Origin: Pseudoalteromonas sp. DL-6
GTDB taxonomy: Bacteria; Pseudomonadota; Gammaproteobacteria; Enterobacterales; Alteromonadaceae
Direction: 5' to 3'
Assembly: GCF_004328665.1 (NCBI RefSeq)
Contig: NZ_CP019770.1
Coordinates: 2,108,001 to 2,172,000, forward strand
DNA: 64,000 nt
How positions within the stretch are numbered: position 1 is the first letter of the stretch; the number at the start of each line of letters is the position of its first letter. The translations under genes and the position numbers were made by a program. Positions 55,871 to 64,000 of this stretch are shown piece after piece. The notes below the pieces were generated by a model, which saw only the letters and a program-made list of their open reading frames with translations, had not been told where the DNA came from and did not search any database.

Positions 55871-57223
55871 CTACAAGCGCGATACATCATTGAACAAAGC
55901 GAAACATGTTAGAAAAATGAGTAGCAAGGCTCCCACTTTAAAACCAAACTCTTGTGTCTTTTCAGAGACCGGCTTTTTACGAAAAAGTTCAATTATGTAA
56001 TACATTAAGTGCCCACCATCAAGCACTGGCAGAGGAAGTAAATTAAATACTCCCAAATTAACGCTGATCAAAGCTAAAAAGCTTAAAAATGCGACTAATC
56101 CGTAACTAACACTTGTGCCTGCGCCGACTGCAATGCCGACGGGCCCACTTAAATTTTTCACTGACACTTGACCAGTAATTAAGTTACCTATCATGTCGAA
56201 ACTCAGCGTAATTAAACGCCATGTTTCTTTTGTGCCCAGCACAATACTATCTAGTGGCCCATAATGTCTAGTCTCAACAAAATCATCAGGCCACTGCTCT
56301 ACAACCGGAGCAACCCCTAAAAAGCCTTGTTCAACACCATTACTGACAACGCGACTCTTCGGAGTGACTGTTATTGTTTTTATACTATCTTGTCTTTTTA
56401 CACTAAATTGTAAGGATTTGTTAGCCGATTGCGTAATAAGATTAACTAATTGCTGCCAACTGCTCATTGTTTCACCGTTTACAGCTAAAATAACGTCGCT
56501 AACCTGTAAATTTGCCTGTTCGGCAGCAGAGTTTTTAGTAATCGCCGCGATTGTAAGTGTCGCTTGAGGGCGAAACGGCACAATCCCCAACGAACTTAAT
56601 GGCGGTACATCCTGCTGATCAAGTTTCCAACCATCCAAATTGAGAGTTTGCGTCGTTTGTTGATAATTTTCGTTGCGTAAAGTAACAGCAACACTTTTAT
56701 CACCTAAGTGCGACATCAAAGAAAAAGTCGCATCTTGCCAATTAGCAATGTCGTCATCACCAATTTTAATTATTTGCTGAGTAGGCATAATGCCCGCTTG
56801 CTCTGCTCGGCTGCCTTCAACCACATTGCCTACAACCGGTTTTATAGTTTGTACACCCACCATATACATGACAGCTAGAGCAAAAATAGCGAATAAAAAG
56901 TTCGCCATGGGCCCTGCTGCCACAATGGCTATTCGCGCTTGAACAGATTTAGCATTAAACGATAAATGACGCTGATTGGCTGGTACTTCATCAACACGCT
57001 CATCTAACATTTTTACGTAACCACCGAGTGGGATGGCTGCAATTACATACTCAGTATTGTACTTGTCGTGCCATTTTAATAAGGGTTTACCAAAACCAAT
57101 TGAAAAGCGCAGTACTTTAACGCCCGCCTTACGTGCCACCCAAAAATGACCATATTCGTGAACGGTCACTAAAATACCGAGCGCGAGTATAAACGAACCT
57201 AAATTCCAAAAAAAATCGAACAT
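55871..57223 (-). CDS. rseP: RseP site-2 zinc protease
   Basis: RseP cleaves RseA inside the membrane to release sigma E when outer-membrane assembly fails, and clears signal-peptide remnants. The 450-aa protein has the zinc motif HEYGHFWVARKAG near the N-terminus, two tandem PDZ domains (about 115-290, with QAGIMPTQQI and AEQANLQVSDVI carboxylate-loop regions), the LDGGHLMYY motif with the third zinc ligand Asp, and four membrane helices. It follows dxr by 1 bp. Confidence 0.96.
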   Translation of the reverse strand: MFDFFWNLGSFILALGILVTVHEYGHFWVARKAGVKVLRFSIGFGKPLLKWHDKYNTEYVIAAIPLGGYVKMLDERVDEVPANQRHLSFNAKSVQARIAIVAAGPMANFLFAIFALAVMYMVGVQTIKPVVGNVVEGSRAEQAGIMPTQQIIKIGDDDIANWQDATFSLMSHLGDKSVAVTLRNENYQQTTQTLNLDGWKLDQQDVPPLSSLGIVPFRPQATLTIAAITKNSAAEQANLQVSDVILAVNGETMSSWQQLVNLITQSANKSLQFSVKRQDSIKTITVTPKSRVVSNGVEQGFLGVAPVVEQWPDDFVETRHYGPLDSIVLGTKETWRLITLSFDMIGNLITGQVSVKNLSGPVGIAVGAGTSVSYGLVAFLSFLALISVNLGVFNLLPLPVLDGGHLMYYIIELFRKKPVSEKTQEFGFKVGALLLIFLTCFALFNDVSRL

Positions 57224-57224
57224 T

Positions 57225-58427
57225 TTAATGCACCACTTTTGTTATAAACTGCGTCGCGCTCATGCGTGCCAAACGATCACACTCTAAAATTTCATCAAGC
57301 GTTTGCACATTGGTAAACTTTGCAGCCTCTAACGTTTGCGCATTCACTTTATAAATATCAGTAAAACTAATTTGACCTTGTAAAAATGCATTTACAGCCA
57401 TTTCATTGGCCGCATTTACCGTCGTGGTTGCACCCTGCCCTGCATCACAGGCGGCAATGGCCAGTTTTAAATTAGGGTAACGAGAGAAATCAGGTTTGGT
57501 GAACGAAAAATCACAAATATCAGAAAAGTTTAGCGGTTTAACTCCCGCATCAATTCGCTGTGGAAAAGCAAGTGCATGCGCTATTGGGGTGCGCATATCG
57601 GGGTTTCCCATTTGCGCTAAAATAGAGCCATCTTGGTATTGCACCATAGAATGGATAATACTTTGTGGATGAATCACCACATCAATATCGCTGGCATCAC
57701 AGTTAAATAACCATTTAGCCTCAATAAACTCTAAACCTTTGTTCATCATCGTGGCTGAATCTACCGATATTTTTTGTCCCATTGACCAATTAGGGTGAGC
57801 AACCGCTTCACTGACGCTAACACTAGCAAGCGTATTAATGTCACGGTTTAAAAACGGCCCTCCAGAGCCAGTTAATAAAATTTTACTAACACCATGCTGC
57901 TCAAGCCGTGCTTGTCCTTGGGTGTTTTGTAACGCACTAGGTAAACACTGAAAAATAGCATTATGTTCGCTGTCGATGGGTAATAAAGTTGCTTGGTGTT
58001 GTTTCACTTTATCAATAAACAACTGACCCGACATCACCAATGACTCTTTGTTTGCCAGCAGCACTTTTTTACCCGCTTCGACTGCGCTCAAAGTGGGTAG
58101 TAATCCAGCCGCACCAACAATTGCTGACATCACAGTATCAACATCAACATGCGCACAAAGCTCACTCATAGCTTTCTCGCCATGCATTACTTGTGTTTTA
58201 CTCATGCCTTTTAAAAGTTCACAAAGCTGCTTAGCGGCTTGCTCTGAAGCCATAACAGCATAACGAGGTTGATGAGCAAGACACAACTCAGCCATTTTTT
58301 TTGCATTTTGCCCAGCGGCTAATGCGAACACCTTGAACTGCTGTTGATTTCTTGCAACAACATCTAACGTGCTAAGACCTATCGACCCCGTCGCACCCAA
58401 AATAACCAGTTGTTGCACTGCACTCAT
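57225..58427 (-). CDS. dxr: 1-deoxy-D-xylulose 5-phosphate reductoisomerase
   Basis: Second step of the MEP isoprenoid pathway, using NADPH. The 400-aa protein shows the nucleotide site ILGATGSIGLSTLDV, ANKESLVMSG, LPIDSEHNAIFQCL, the substrate loop LTGSGGPF, SVDSATMMNKGLEFIEA and HPQSIIHSMVQYQDGS. ATG at 58427, which overlaps the cdsA stop (ATGA), gives the usual length (E. coli 398); the frame extends to 58451. It makes precursor for UppS encoded nearby. Confidence 0.97.
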   Translation of the reverse strand: MSAVQQLVILGATGSIGLSTLDVVARNQQQFKVFALAAGQNAKKMAELCLAHQPRYAVMASEQAAKQLCELLKGMSKTQVMHGEKAMSELCAHVDVDTVMSAIVGAAGLLPTLSAVEAGKKVLLANKESLVMSGQLFIDKVKQHQATLLPIDSEHNAIFQCLPSALQNTQGQARLEQHGVSKILLTGSGGPFLNRDINTLASVSVSEAVAHPNWSMGQKISVDSATMMNKGLEFIEAKWLFNCDASDIDVVIHPQSIIHSMVQYQDGSILAQMGNPDMRTPIAHALAFPQRIDAGVKPLNFSDICDFSFTKPDFSRYPNLKLAIAACDAGQGATTTVNAANEMAVNAFLQGQISFTDIYKVNAQTLEAAKFTNVQTLDEILECDRLARMSATQFITKVVH

Positions 58428-59290
58428 AAACTCAGTGTCCAGGCAAAGCAAATAACAAACATCGGCGCTGCTGCAGTTAAGCTATCAATACGGTCTAAAA
58501 TACCGCCGTGCCCAGGTAGGCAACTGCCGCTATCTTTAAGACCCGCTTCGCGCTTAAACATACTCTCTAGTAAATCACCTACCGCAGAGAATAAAGCAAT
58601 AAATGCCGTCATTACTGCATAAATAGGCCATACAGAAGTATCAACGTTGGTGTAATAACAAAAAGCCAATACAAATAACACCGCAGCAACCACGCCACCA
58701 GCGAGGCCTTCTATGGTTTTATTTGGACTAACTTTAGGCATTAACTTATGTTTACCGAAACTTTTACCGGTAAAGTAAGCGCCAATATCGGCACTCCATA
58801 CAATACCTAGCACCACTAAAATCAGCATAGAACCATAGTGTGTTGATTCTGTATATTGCGCACTACGCAGTGTATTAAGCGCAAGCCATAATGGAACCAA
58901 TGTCAGTAAACCTGCAATACCGCGCATCACCAGTCCTTCATTCCAGCCTTTAGCCATCGCGGGATAACGCCACACTAAATAACTTGCAACTAGCCACCAT
59001 GAAAACGATAAGGTAAATAGGTAATTAGCATCGCCAACAAGCTGACCATCTTGCCATAGGGTTTCTATAGGCCAATGTAAATTAAGTAAACCAAGTAATA
59101 CAGCCACTAATAATACAAACGCACCGCGTTTTAGTTTATCGCATAGTCCCATAAAAGCAGACCATTCCCACGCGCCCATTAATACAATAGCACCCGCAAA
59201 ATAACTAAATAACGTTAGTGGGGTGTAAAAAACCAAAGCCAGTGCTAATGGCGCTAGCACTAGTGAGGTTAAAATACGTTGTTTTAACAA
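58424..59290 (-). CDS. cdsA: Phosphatidate cytidylyltransferase
   Basis: CdsA makes CDP-diacylglycerol for phospholipid synthesis in the inner membrane. The 288-aa protein has about eight membrane helices and the C-terminal family signature GDLLESMFKREAGLKDSGSCLPGHGGILDRIDSL, preceded by SADIGAYFTGKSFGKHKLMPKVSPNKT-type conserved loops. Its stop overlaps the dxr start. It follows uppS by 21 bp. Confidence 0.97.
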   Translation of the reverse strand: MLKQRILTSLVLAPLALALVFYTPLTLFSYFAGAIVLMGAWEWSAFMGLCDKLKRGAFVLLVAVLLGLLNLHWPIETLWQDGQLVGDANYLFTLSFSWWLVASYLVWRYPAMAKGWNEGLVMRGIAGLLTLVPLWLALNTLRSAQYTESTHYGSMLILVVLGIVWSADIGAYFTGKSFGKHKLMPKVSPNKTIEGLAGGVVAAVLFVLAFCYYTNVDTSVWPIYAVMTAFIALFSAVGDLLESMFKREAGLKDSGSCLPGHGGILDRIDSLTAAAPMFVICFAWTLSL

Positions 59291-59311
59291 AATGATGACC
59301 CTTAATCTATT

Positions 59312-60073
59312 TTAGGTTTGAGCGAGTAATTGTTTTATTTGTTCGCCCGTGCAACCAAAACGTCGCTCTCTGGCAACGTAACATGCAATGGCCTCTGCAA
59401 AAGCAGCTTCGTTAAAGTCAGGCCAAAGTGTATTGGTAAAATAAAGTTCAGCGTAGGCTGCCTGCCAAAGTAAAAAATTACTAATTCTGACATCGCCACC
59501 AGTACGGATCAGTAAATCTGGCTGAGCCTGATCTGCCATACTCATGTGCTGTGCAATATGTTCTTCTGTAATGTCTGCGGGATCAATTTCCCCATTTGCT
59601 ACTTGTAAAGCAACCTGCTTAGCAGCATGGGTCATATCCCAACGACCACCGTAATTTGCCGCTACATTTAAATGCAGGCCGGTGTTATTCGCTGTTAGTT
59701 CTTGCGCAGTATGTACTTTAGCGCGCAAGCTTTCAGAGAATCGAGATAAATCTCCAATGATGGTTAGTTTTACGTTATTTTTATGCAGCTTTTTAACTTC
59801 TTTACTTAGTACAAATAAAAAAAGCTCCATTAATGTATTTACTTCGTCTTCAGGGCGGCGCCAGTTTTCACTACTAAAAGCAAATAAGGTTAACGATTGT
59901 ATCCCTAATTTAGTACAAAACTGCACAGATTGACGAACTGCATCCACGCCTTTTTTATGCCCATATACACGAGGCCTATTTCTAGCTTGTGCCCAACGCC
60001 CGTTCCCATCCATGATGATAGCAACATGTTTAGGCAAACATTGCTGTGAAATTGTATCAGCGTCTAGAACCAT
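59312..60073 (-). CDS. uppS: Undecaprenyl diphosphate synthase (cis-prenyltransferase)
   Basis: UppS extends farnesyl diphosphate with eight isoprene units to the carrier lipid for peptidoglycan and O-antigen. The protein has the catalytic [30 protein letters not shown], the [12 protein letters not shown] segment and the [23 protein letters not shown] motif. With ATG 60073 it is 253 aa, the E. coli length. An upstream ATG (60091) would add six residues, and longer frames run into the hairpin at 60092-60127. The unusual hairpin directly before the gene suggests attenuation or read-through transcription. Confidence 0.95.
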   Translation of the reverse strand: MVLDADTISQQCLPKHVAIIMDGNGRWAQARNRPRVYGHKKGVDAVRQSVQFCTKLGIQSLTLFAFSSENWRRPEDEVNTLMELFLFVLSKEVKKLHKNNVKLTIIGDLSRFSESLRAKVHTAQELTANNTGLHLNVAANYGGRWDMTHAAKQVALQVANGEIDPADITEEHIAQHMSMADQAQPDLLIRTGGDVRISNFLLWQAAYAELYFTNTLWPDFNEAAFAEAIACYVARERRFGCTGEQIKQLLAQT

Positions 60074-60091
60074 AAATTTTGTGTATTCCAT

Positions 60092-60127
60092 AAAAAAACG
60101 CCGCCTAGTATACCCCAGACGGCGTTT
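60092..60127 (-). terminator. Terminator-like hairpin directly upstream of uppS
   Basis: Minus strand AAACGCCGTCT, ten-base loop, AGGCGGCGTTTTTTT; the stem has one G-U type pair and is followed by seven T that run into the ATG at 60091. It is in the 217-275-bp space after frr and could end the rpsB-to-frr transcript. It leaves no room for a promoter before uppS. Confidence 0.75.
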
Positions 60128-60347
60128 CAAAACTAATAAATTTAACCTGTACCCGTGATAATAAATCTACTTTAAGCAGATAAATATACAGCCAACAACC
60201 TTGTATTTACTGACAATCGAGCCACTAGCAAAGAGTAAACATATTCTGTTACCCTTTAAAATCACACAATTATAGTAAACTGCGAAGACTGATAAACAGC
60301 AACTTAATTATTTAATTAAAGCTGTTTACTTGGGTCTAGAACAGTTA

Positions 60348-60905
60348 TTAGATTTCCATCAACTCAGCTTCTTTTGCCGTTAGTTGCGTATCCATTTCTT
60401 TAATAAACTTATCAGTGATTTTTTGAATTGCATCTTCAGCTTGACGAGCTTCGTCTTCAGAGATGTCTTTATCTTTTAATAAGTTTTTAATATCGCCATT
60501 TGCATCACGACGAATATTACGAATAGCAACACGGCCGCCTTCTACTTCACCACGTACGATTTTAATTAAATCTTTACGACGTTCTTCAGTCAATGGAGGA
60601 AGTGGTACACGAATTACCGTACCTGCAGACATTGGGTTTAAACCAAGGTCAGAAGCCATAATCGCTTTTTCAACCGCTTGCGCTAAAGATTTATCAAATA
60701 CACCAATAGCCAGTGTACGTGAATCTTCAATTGTTACATTTGCAACTTGATTTAAAGGCGTTGGTGCGCCGTAGTACGACACCATGATGCCGTCTAAAAT
60801 TGCAGGATGAGCACGGCCAGTACGAATTTTAGATAATTGACTACCAAGTGCTGCTACACTTTTTTGCATGCGCGCTTGCGCATCTTTTTGAATATCGTTA
60901 ATCAC
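60348..60905 (-). CDS. frr: Ribosome recycling factor
   Basis: RRF with EF-G splits the ribosome after termination. The 185-aa protein has the two-domain signature: [66 protein letters not shown] and the coiled-coil tail. Length matches E. coli (185). It follows pyrH by 14 bp, as in other proteobacteria. Confidence 0.98.
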   Translation of the reverse strand: MINDIQKDAQARMQKSVAALGSQLSKIRTGRAHPAILDGIMVSYYGAPTPLNQVANVTIEDSRTLAIGVFDKSLAQAVEKAIMASDLGLNPMSAGTVIRVPLPPLTEERRKDLIKIVRGEVEGGRVAIRNIRRDANGDIKNLLKDKDISEDEARQAEDAIQKITDKFIKEMDTQLTAKEAELMEI

Positions 60906-60919
60906 GGTTTAATCCTAAT

Positions 60920-61669
60920 CTATTTACTTACTTCATCTGAGGCTTGTGAAGAAATAAGAGTTCCTTCTTCTTCACCCATTATTACGCGTTTTAATGCGCC
61001 TGATTTATTCATATTAAATACGCTCAATGGCATATTATGGTCGCGAGCAAGAGTAAATGCCGCTAAATCCATTACTTTTAATTCTTTTTCAATAATTTCA
61101 TTGTAGCTTAAGTGACGGTAAAGTGTCGCTTCAGGGTTTTTAACCGGATCATCACTAAATACACCGTCCACTTTAGTCGCTTTGATTACCGTATCAGCTT
61201 CAATCTCAATGCCACGTAAACACGCTGCAGAGTCAGTAGTGAAGAACGGGTTACCCGTACCAGCGGCAAAAATAACAACGCGACCTGTTTTCAACAAGCT
61301 AATTGCTTCAGCCCAGTTATACGCATCACACACACCATTTAATGGGATAGCTGACATTAAGCGACAATTTACAAACGCACGGTGTAGCGCATCACGCATA
61401 GCTAGGCCGTTCATTACGGTTGCAAGCATCCCCATATGGTCACCGACAACACGATTCATGCCCGCTTCGGCTAATGAGCCACCGCGTAAAAAGTTGCCAC
61501 CACCAATAACTAAACCCACTTCTACGTCGAGTTCTACGAGCTCTTTAATTTCCTGTGCCATACGGTCTAAAACTTTAGGGTCGATGCCGAAGCCTTCGTC
61601 TCCCATTAAAGCTTCACCACTTAATTTGAGAAGAACACGTCTAAAAATAGGTTTGCGATTGATAGTCAT
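60920..61669 (-). CDS. pyrH: UMP kinase
   Basis: PyrH phosphorylates UMP to UDP with ATP and is a hexamer of the amino-acid kinase fold. The 249-aa protein shows [62 protein letters not shown] and [16 protein letters not shown]. It lies between tsf and frr, separated from tsf by a strong terminator. Confidence 0.98.
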   Translation of the reverse strand: MTINRKPIFRRVLLKLSGEALMGDEGFGIDPKVLDRMAQEIKELVELDVEVGLVIGGGNFLRGGSLAEAGMNRVVGDHMGMLATVMNGLAMRDALHRAFVNCRLMSAIPLNGVCDAYNWAEAISLLKTGRVVIFAAGTGNPFFTTDSAACLRGIEIEADTVIKATKVDGVFSDDPVKNPEATLYRHLSYNEIIEKELKVMDLAAFTLARDHNMPLSVFNMNKSGALKRVIMGEEEGTLISSQASDEVSK

Positions 61670-61701
61670 AGTTTTGGGGCCAACTTTTATTGAATTATGG
61701 A

Positions 61702-61748
61702 TAAAAAATAACCGCGCTTATGTTAAACATAAAAGCGCGGTTATTTTA
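61702..61748 (-). terminator. Rho-independent terminator after tsf
   Basis: Minus strand AATAACCGCGCTT, loop with ATGTTTAACAT (itself able to pair), AAGCGCGGTTATTTTTT. A long perfect stem and T-run that ends the rpsB-tsf transcript before pyrH. Confidence 0.9.
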
Positions 61749-61827
61749 AAGAATTTCTAAGCGTGACGCAAAAGCAAATAGTACTTTAATTGCATGTATT
61801 TTCCTTTTGCATCACAAATAGTATGTC

Positions 61828-62679
61828 TTACTGACCTTTAGCAGCTGCAATTTGAGCAGCAACTTCAGCAGCAAAATCTTCTTCTTTCTTCTCGATACCT
61901 GCACCAACTTCCATACGTACAAAGCCAGTAACTGTTGCGTTTTTCTCTTTAAGAATTTCGCCAACAGATTTTTTCGGTTCCATGATGAAAGCTTGACCAG
62001 TAAGAGAAACCTCACCAGTAAATTTCTTCATACGACCAACAACCATCTTCTCAGCGATTTCAGCAGGCTTGCCTTCATTCATCGCAATATCGATTTGTAC
62101 TTGCTTTTCTTTTTCAACAACATCAGCAGGTACGTCATCTGGCGTTAGATAATCTGGGTTTGAAGCAGCAACGTGCATTGCAACGTGCTTAAGTGTTTCT
62201 TCATCAGCAACACCAGCAACAACAACACCAATACGCTCGCCGTGACGGTACTCAACTAGTTGTTCACCAGTGATGTACTGAAGACGACGTACATTGATGT
62301 TTTCACCAATTTTAGTTACTAGCTCAACACGGTCTTCTTCGAACTTAGCTTGTAAGTCTTCGATAGATGAAGTGTCAGCGATAGCAGCATCTGCAACTTT
62401 GTTAGCAAATGCTAGGAAGCTTGCATCTTTAGCAACGAAGTCAGTTTGACAGTTAACTTCTACAAGTACTGCAACACCCGCGTTTTGCTTGATGATGATA
62501 GTACCTTCAGCAGCGATGTTACCTGCTTTCTTAGCAGCCTTTGCAGCACCACTCTTACGCATGTTTTCAATCGCTAACTCGATGTCACCATCAGTTTCAG
62601 TTAACGCTTTTTTACAATCCATCATGCCAGCGCCAGTACGCTCGCGTAATTCTTTAACTAGGGCAGTAGTTACAGCCAT
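61828..62679 (-). CDS. tsf: Elongation factor Ts
   Basis: EF-Ts exchanges GDP for GTP on EF-Tu. The 283-aa protein begins [20 protein letters not shown], has the conserved CKKAL, GKAAEGTI-like region, [18 protein letters not shown] and [11 protein letters not shown], matching E. coli Ts in length (283). ATG at 62679 has a GAGGA site; the frame runs on to 62733 without one. A stem-loop lies between it and rpsB. Confidence 0.97.
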   Translation of the reverse strand: MAVTTALVKELRERTGAGMMDCKKALTETDGDIELAIENMRKSGAAKAAKKAGNIAAEGTIIIKQNAGVAVLVEVNCQTDFVAKDASFLAFANKVADAAIADTSSIEDLQAKFEEDRVELVTKIGENINVRRLQYITGEQLVEYRHGERIGVVVAGVADEETLKHVAMHVAASNPDYLTPDDVPADVVEKEKQVQIDIAMNEGKPAEIAEKMVVGRMKKFTGEVSLTGQAFIMEPKKSVGEILKEKNATVTGFVRMEVGAGIEKKEEDFAAEVAAQIAAAKGQ

Positions 62680-62742
62680 TAGTAAATCCTCAAATCTGAA
62701 ATCAGGTTTAGATAAGCGGGTTACCCGCTCCACAAGAATAGC

Positions 62743-62771
62743 AAGTCTTCACCTTTAAAAGATGAAGACTT
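62743..62771 (-). promoter_or_regulatory. Stem-loop in the rpsB-tsf spacer
   Basis: Minus strand AAGTCTTCA, loop of about 11, TGAAGACTT, perfect 9-bp arms just after the rpsB stop codon. A second small hairpin AGCGGG TTA CCCGCT lies at 62715-62729. There is no T-run. Likely a partial attenuator or RNA-stability element that sets the S2 to EF-Ts ratio. Confidence 0.55.
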
Positions 62772-62783
62772 GATGACAGCTAA

Positions 62784-63512
62784 TTACTCAGCTTCTACGA
62801 AGTCATCTTTTTCAGCTTGAGCAACGATGTTACTCTCACGGCCTTCAGTGATCGCAGCTGCAACAGCACTAGTGTAAAGGTTGATTGCACGGATAGCATC
62901 ATCGTTACCAGGTACGATGTAATCAACACCGTCTGGGTTAGAGTTAGTATCAACGATTGCAACAACTGGGATACCTAGGTTGTTAGCTTCACGGATAGCA
63001 ATGTGCTCGTGGTCAGCATCGATTACAAAGATAGCGTCTGGAAGGCCACCCATGTTTTTAATACCACCAAGGCTCTTTTCAAGCTTTTCCATTTCACGAG
63101 TAAGCATTAACGCTTCTTTCTTAGTTAACTTCTCGAAAGTTCCGTCTTGGCTTTGAGCTTCAAGGTCTTTAAGACGCTTGATTGATTGACGAACTGTTTT
63201 CCAGTTAGTCAACATGCCGCCTAACCAACGGTGGTTAACGAAGAATTGATCGCTTTGTAAAGCAGCTTCTTTCACTGCTTCGCTTGCTGCGCGCTTAGTA
63301 CCAACGAAAAGAACTTTACCTTTGTTTGCAGCAGCACCAGATAAAAACTTAAGTGCAGTGTTGAACATTGGTACAGTTTGCTCAAGGTTGATGATATGTA
63401 CACGGTTACGTGCGCCGAAGATGAAAGGCTTCATCTTTGGGTTCCAGTAACGTGCTTGGTGACCAAAGTGAACACCAGCTTGAAGCATATCGCGCATTGA
63501 AACGTTTGCCAT
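62784..63512 (-). CDS. rpsB: 30S ribosomal protein S2
   Basis: The 242-aa protein has the S2 signatures [52 protein letters not shown] and [25 protein letters not shown]. coli S2 is 241 aa. A GAGGA site precedes the ATG. It is first in the operon with tsf, behind a long regulatory leader. Confidence 0.98.
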   Translation of the reverse strand: MANVSMRDMLQAGVHFGHQARYWNPKMKPFIFGARNRVHIINLEQTVPMFNTALKFLSGAAANKGKVLFVGTKRAASEAVKEAALQSDQFFVNHRWLGGMLTNWKTVRQSIKRLKDLEAQSQDGTFEKLTKKEALMLTREMEKLEKSLGGIKNMGGLPDAIFVIDADHEHIAIREANNLGIPVVAIVDTNSNPDGVDYIVPGNDDAIRAINLYTSAVAAAITEGRESNIVAQAEKDDFVEAE

Positions 63513-63529
63513 TTTGTAAATCCTCTAAG

Positions 63530-63690
63530 TTGTTTAGGGTTAGGCCTCCACATATCCCATAGCACCAACACCGCAGTTAAATGAAACTGAAATGCACCCA
63601 AGTGTATGTGACGATACGTGTGTGTGTTAAAATAAAATTGTGTTTGCCTTAAATACAAAAAATCATTTAAGAATTTATTTGTAAAAAGAC
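63530..63690 (-). promoter_or_regulatory. rpsB mRNA leader, likely autogenous S2-binding element
   Basis: About 160-180 nt between the promoter and rpsB. It contains GGTGTTGGTGCTATGGGATA followed by TGTGGAGGCC, which closely resembles the conserved rpsB leader element of gammaproteobacteria through which S2 represses its own synthesis. The element lies just before the start codon, so structure could block ribosome binding. Recognised from memory of the E. coli leader, not by alignment. Confidence 0.6.
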
Positions 63691-63697
63691 GGCGCGC

Positions 63698-63726
63698 TTT
63701 ATACCATATTAAAAATAAATACTCAA
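63698..63726 (-). promoter_or_regulatory. rpsB promoter
   Basis: Minus strand TTGAGT (63721-63726), 17-bp spacer, TATAAA (63698-63703), then a GCGCGCC discriminator typical of stringently controlled promoters. Confidence 0.75.
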
Positions 63727-63784
63727 CGTCTCGTGCAAAAATTGTGCGACGATAATCATCTAAAAACGCAACTTTGGAGCCTCA

Positions 63785-64000
63785 ATGAGCGCTGTGATTA
63801 AGACCCCTGAAGAAATCGAGAAAATGCGTGTAGCCGGCCGTTTGGCTGCTGATGTGCTAGAAATGATCGAACCACATGTGGTACCAGGTATCACCACCGA
63901 TGAGCTAAATACAATTTGTCATGATTATATTGTTAATGTGCAAGATGCCGTTCCTGCTCCTCTTAATTATCATGGTTTTCCAAAATCAATTTGTACCTCA
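63785..64000 (+). CDS. map: Methionine aminopeptidase, type I (5' end only)
   Basis: Map removes the initiator methionine from nascent proteins. The first 72 codons are visible: MSAVIKTPEEIEKMRVAGRL, then LEMIEPHVVPGITTDELN, matching the type I N-terminus of E. coli Map and reaching LNYHGFPKSICTS. The metal-binding residues lie beyond the window. It has a GGAG site and is divergent from rpsB, the usual arrangement. The gene runs off the right edge. Confidence 0.96.
   Translation, partial: MSAVIKTPEEIEKMRVAGRLAADVLEMIEPHVVPGITTDELNTICHDYIVNVQDAVPAPLNYHGFPKSICTS

Noticed and set aside
1..64000. CRISPR arrays, tRNA or rRNA genes, prophage genes
   Set aside because: No regularly spaced repeats, no cloverleaf with CCA/T-loop patterns, no phage structural genes were recognised on reading both strands.

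Overview
The window looks like chromosomal DNA of a marine gammaproteobacterium of the order Alteromonadales, most probably Pseudoalteromonas. The evidence is the low-GC gammaproteobacterial codon use, the pair of large TonB-dependent receptors with the VERIxVTGSRIKR start, the YbaM/PriC and TamAB/RraB/RadD gene set, and the conserved rpsB-tsf-pyrH-frr-uppS-cdsA-dxr-rseP-bamA-skp-lpxD-fabZ-lpxA block. No name is written in the sequence, so the genus is an inference.

Layout. (1) 1-4.1 kb: tamB (5' end only)/tamA on the minus strand, an RraB-family RNase E regulator, and RadD helicase. (2) 4.2-10.4 kb: two paralogous TonB-dependent receptors with nearly identical signal peptides, leaders and promoters. 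(3) 10.7-21 kb: a region rich in DNA repair genes. DNA polymerase II (polB) and DinG helicase diverge from a shared LexA-like box. The dinG strand continues into a TSUP transporter, PriC, an HDAC-like hydrolase, a ComFB-like protein and YbaM. Facing them is a large nuclease that fuses a FAN1-type VRR-NUC nuclease to a DnaQ-like DEDDh exonuclease, with an excellent LexA box just before its likely start codon. (4) 21-24.8 kb: a sugar MFS symporter, a FadL-like porin and a split YeeE/YedE transporter. (5) 24.8-29.5 kb: an accessory block. It has two small minus-strand genes organised like integron cassettes, each start preceded by an attC-like hairpin site with no integrase in the window, then an AHH-nuclease toxin with an immunity-like partner, a lone 87-aa ORF, and long gene-poor spacers. 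(6) 29.5-37 kb: 4.5S RNA (ffs), a DUF3014 protein, a patatin-like lipase, a Kef-type antiporter, a diguanylate cyclase, a small membrane protein, tilS, and a 195-bp MITE-like element. (7) 37-64 kb: the envelope and translation super-cluster accA-dnaE-rnhB-lpxB // cydABX-cydDC, rlpA // lpxA-fabZ-lpxD-skp-bamA-rseP-dxr-cdsA-uppS-frr-pyrH-tsf-rpsB, then map (5' end) diverging at the right edge. The cytochrome bd cluster and rlpA split the usual lpxA-lpxB pair.

How the genes work together. The envelope block makes lipid A (lpxA/D/B, fabZ), the outer-membrane assembly machine (bamA, skp, with tamAB at the other end), isoprenoid carrier lipid (dxr, uppS) and phospholipid precursor (cdsA, accA). The cyd genes supply cytochrome bd oxidase with its small subunit and its assembly ABC exporter. 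The repair genes (Pol II, DinG, the FAN1-DnaQ fusion) carry LexA-like operators and look like an SOS-controlled set suited to crosslink or stalled-fork repair; RadD and PriC fit the same theme but show no LexA box. The most novel items are the SOS-controlled FAN1-DEDDh fusion nuclease and the integrase-less cassette/toxin block between the YeeE genes and ffs.
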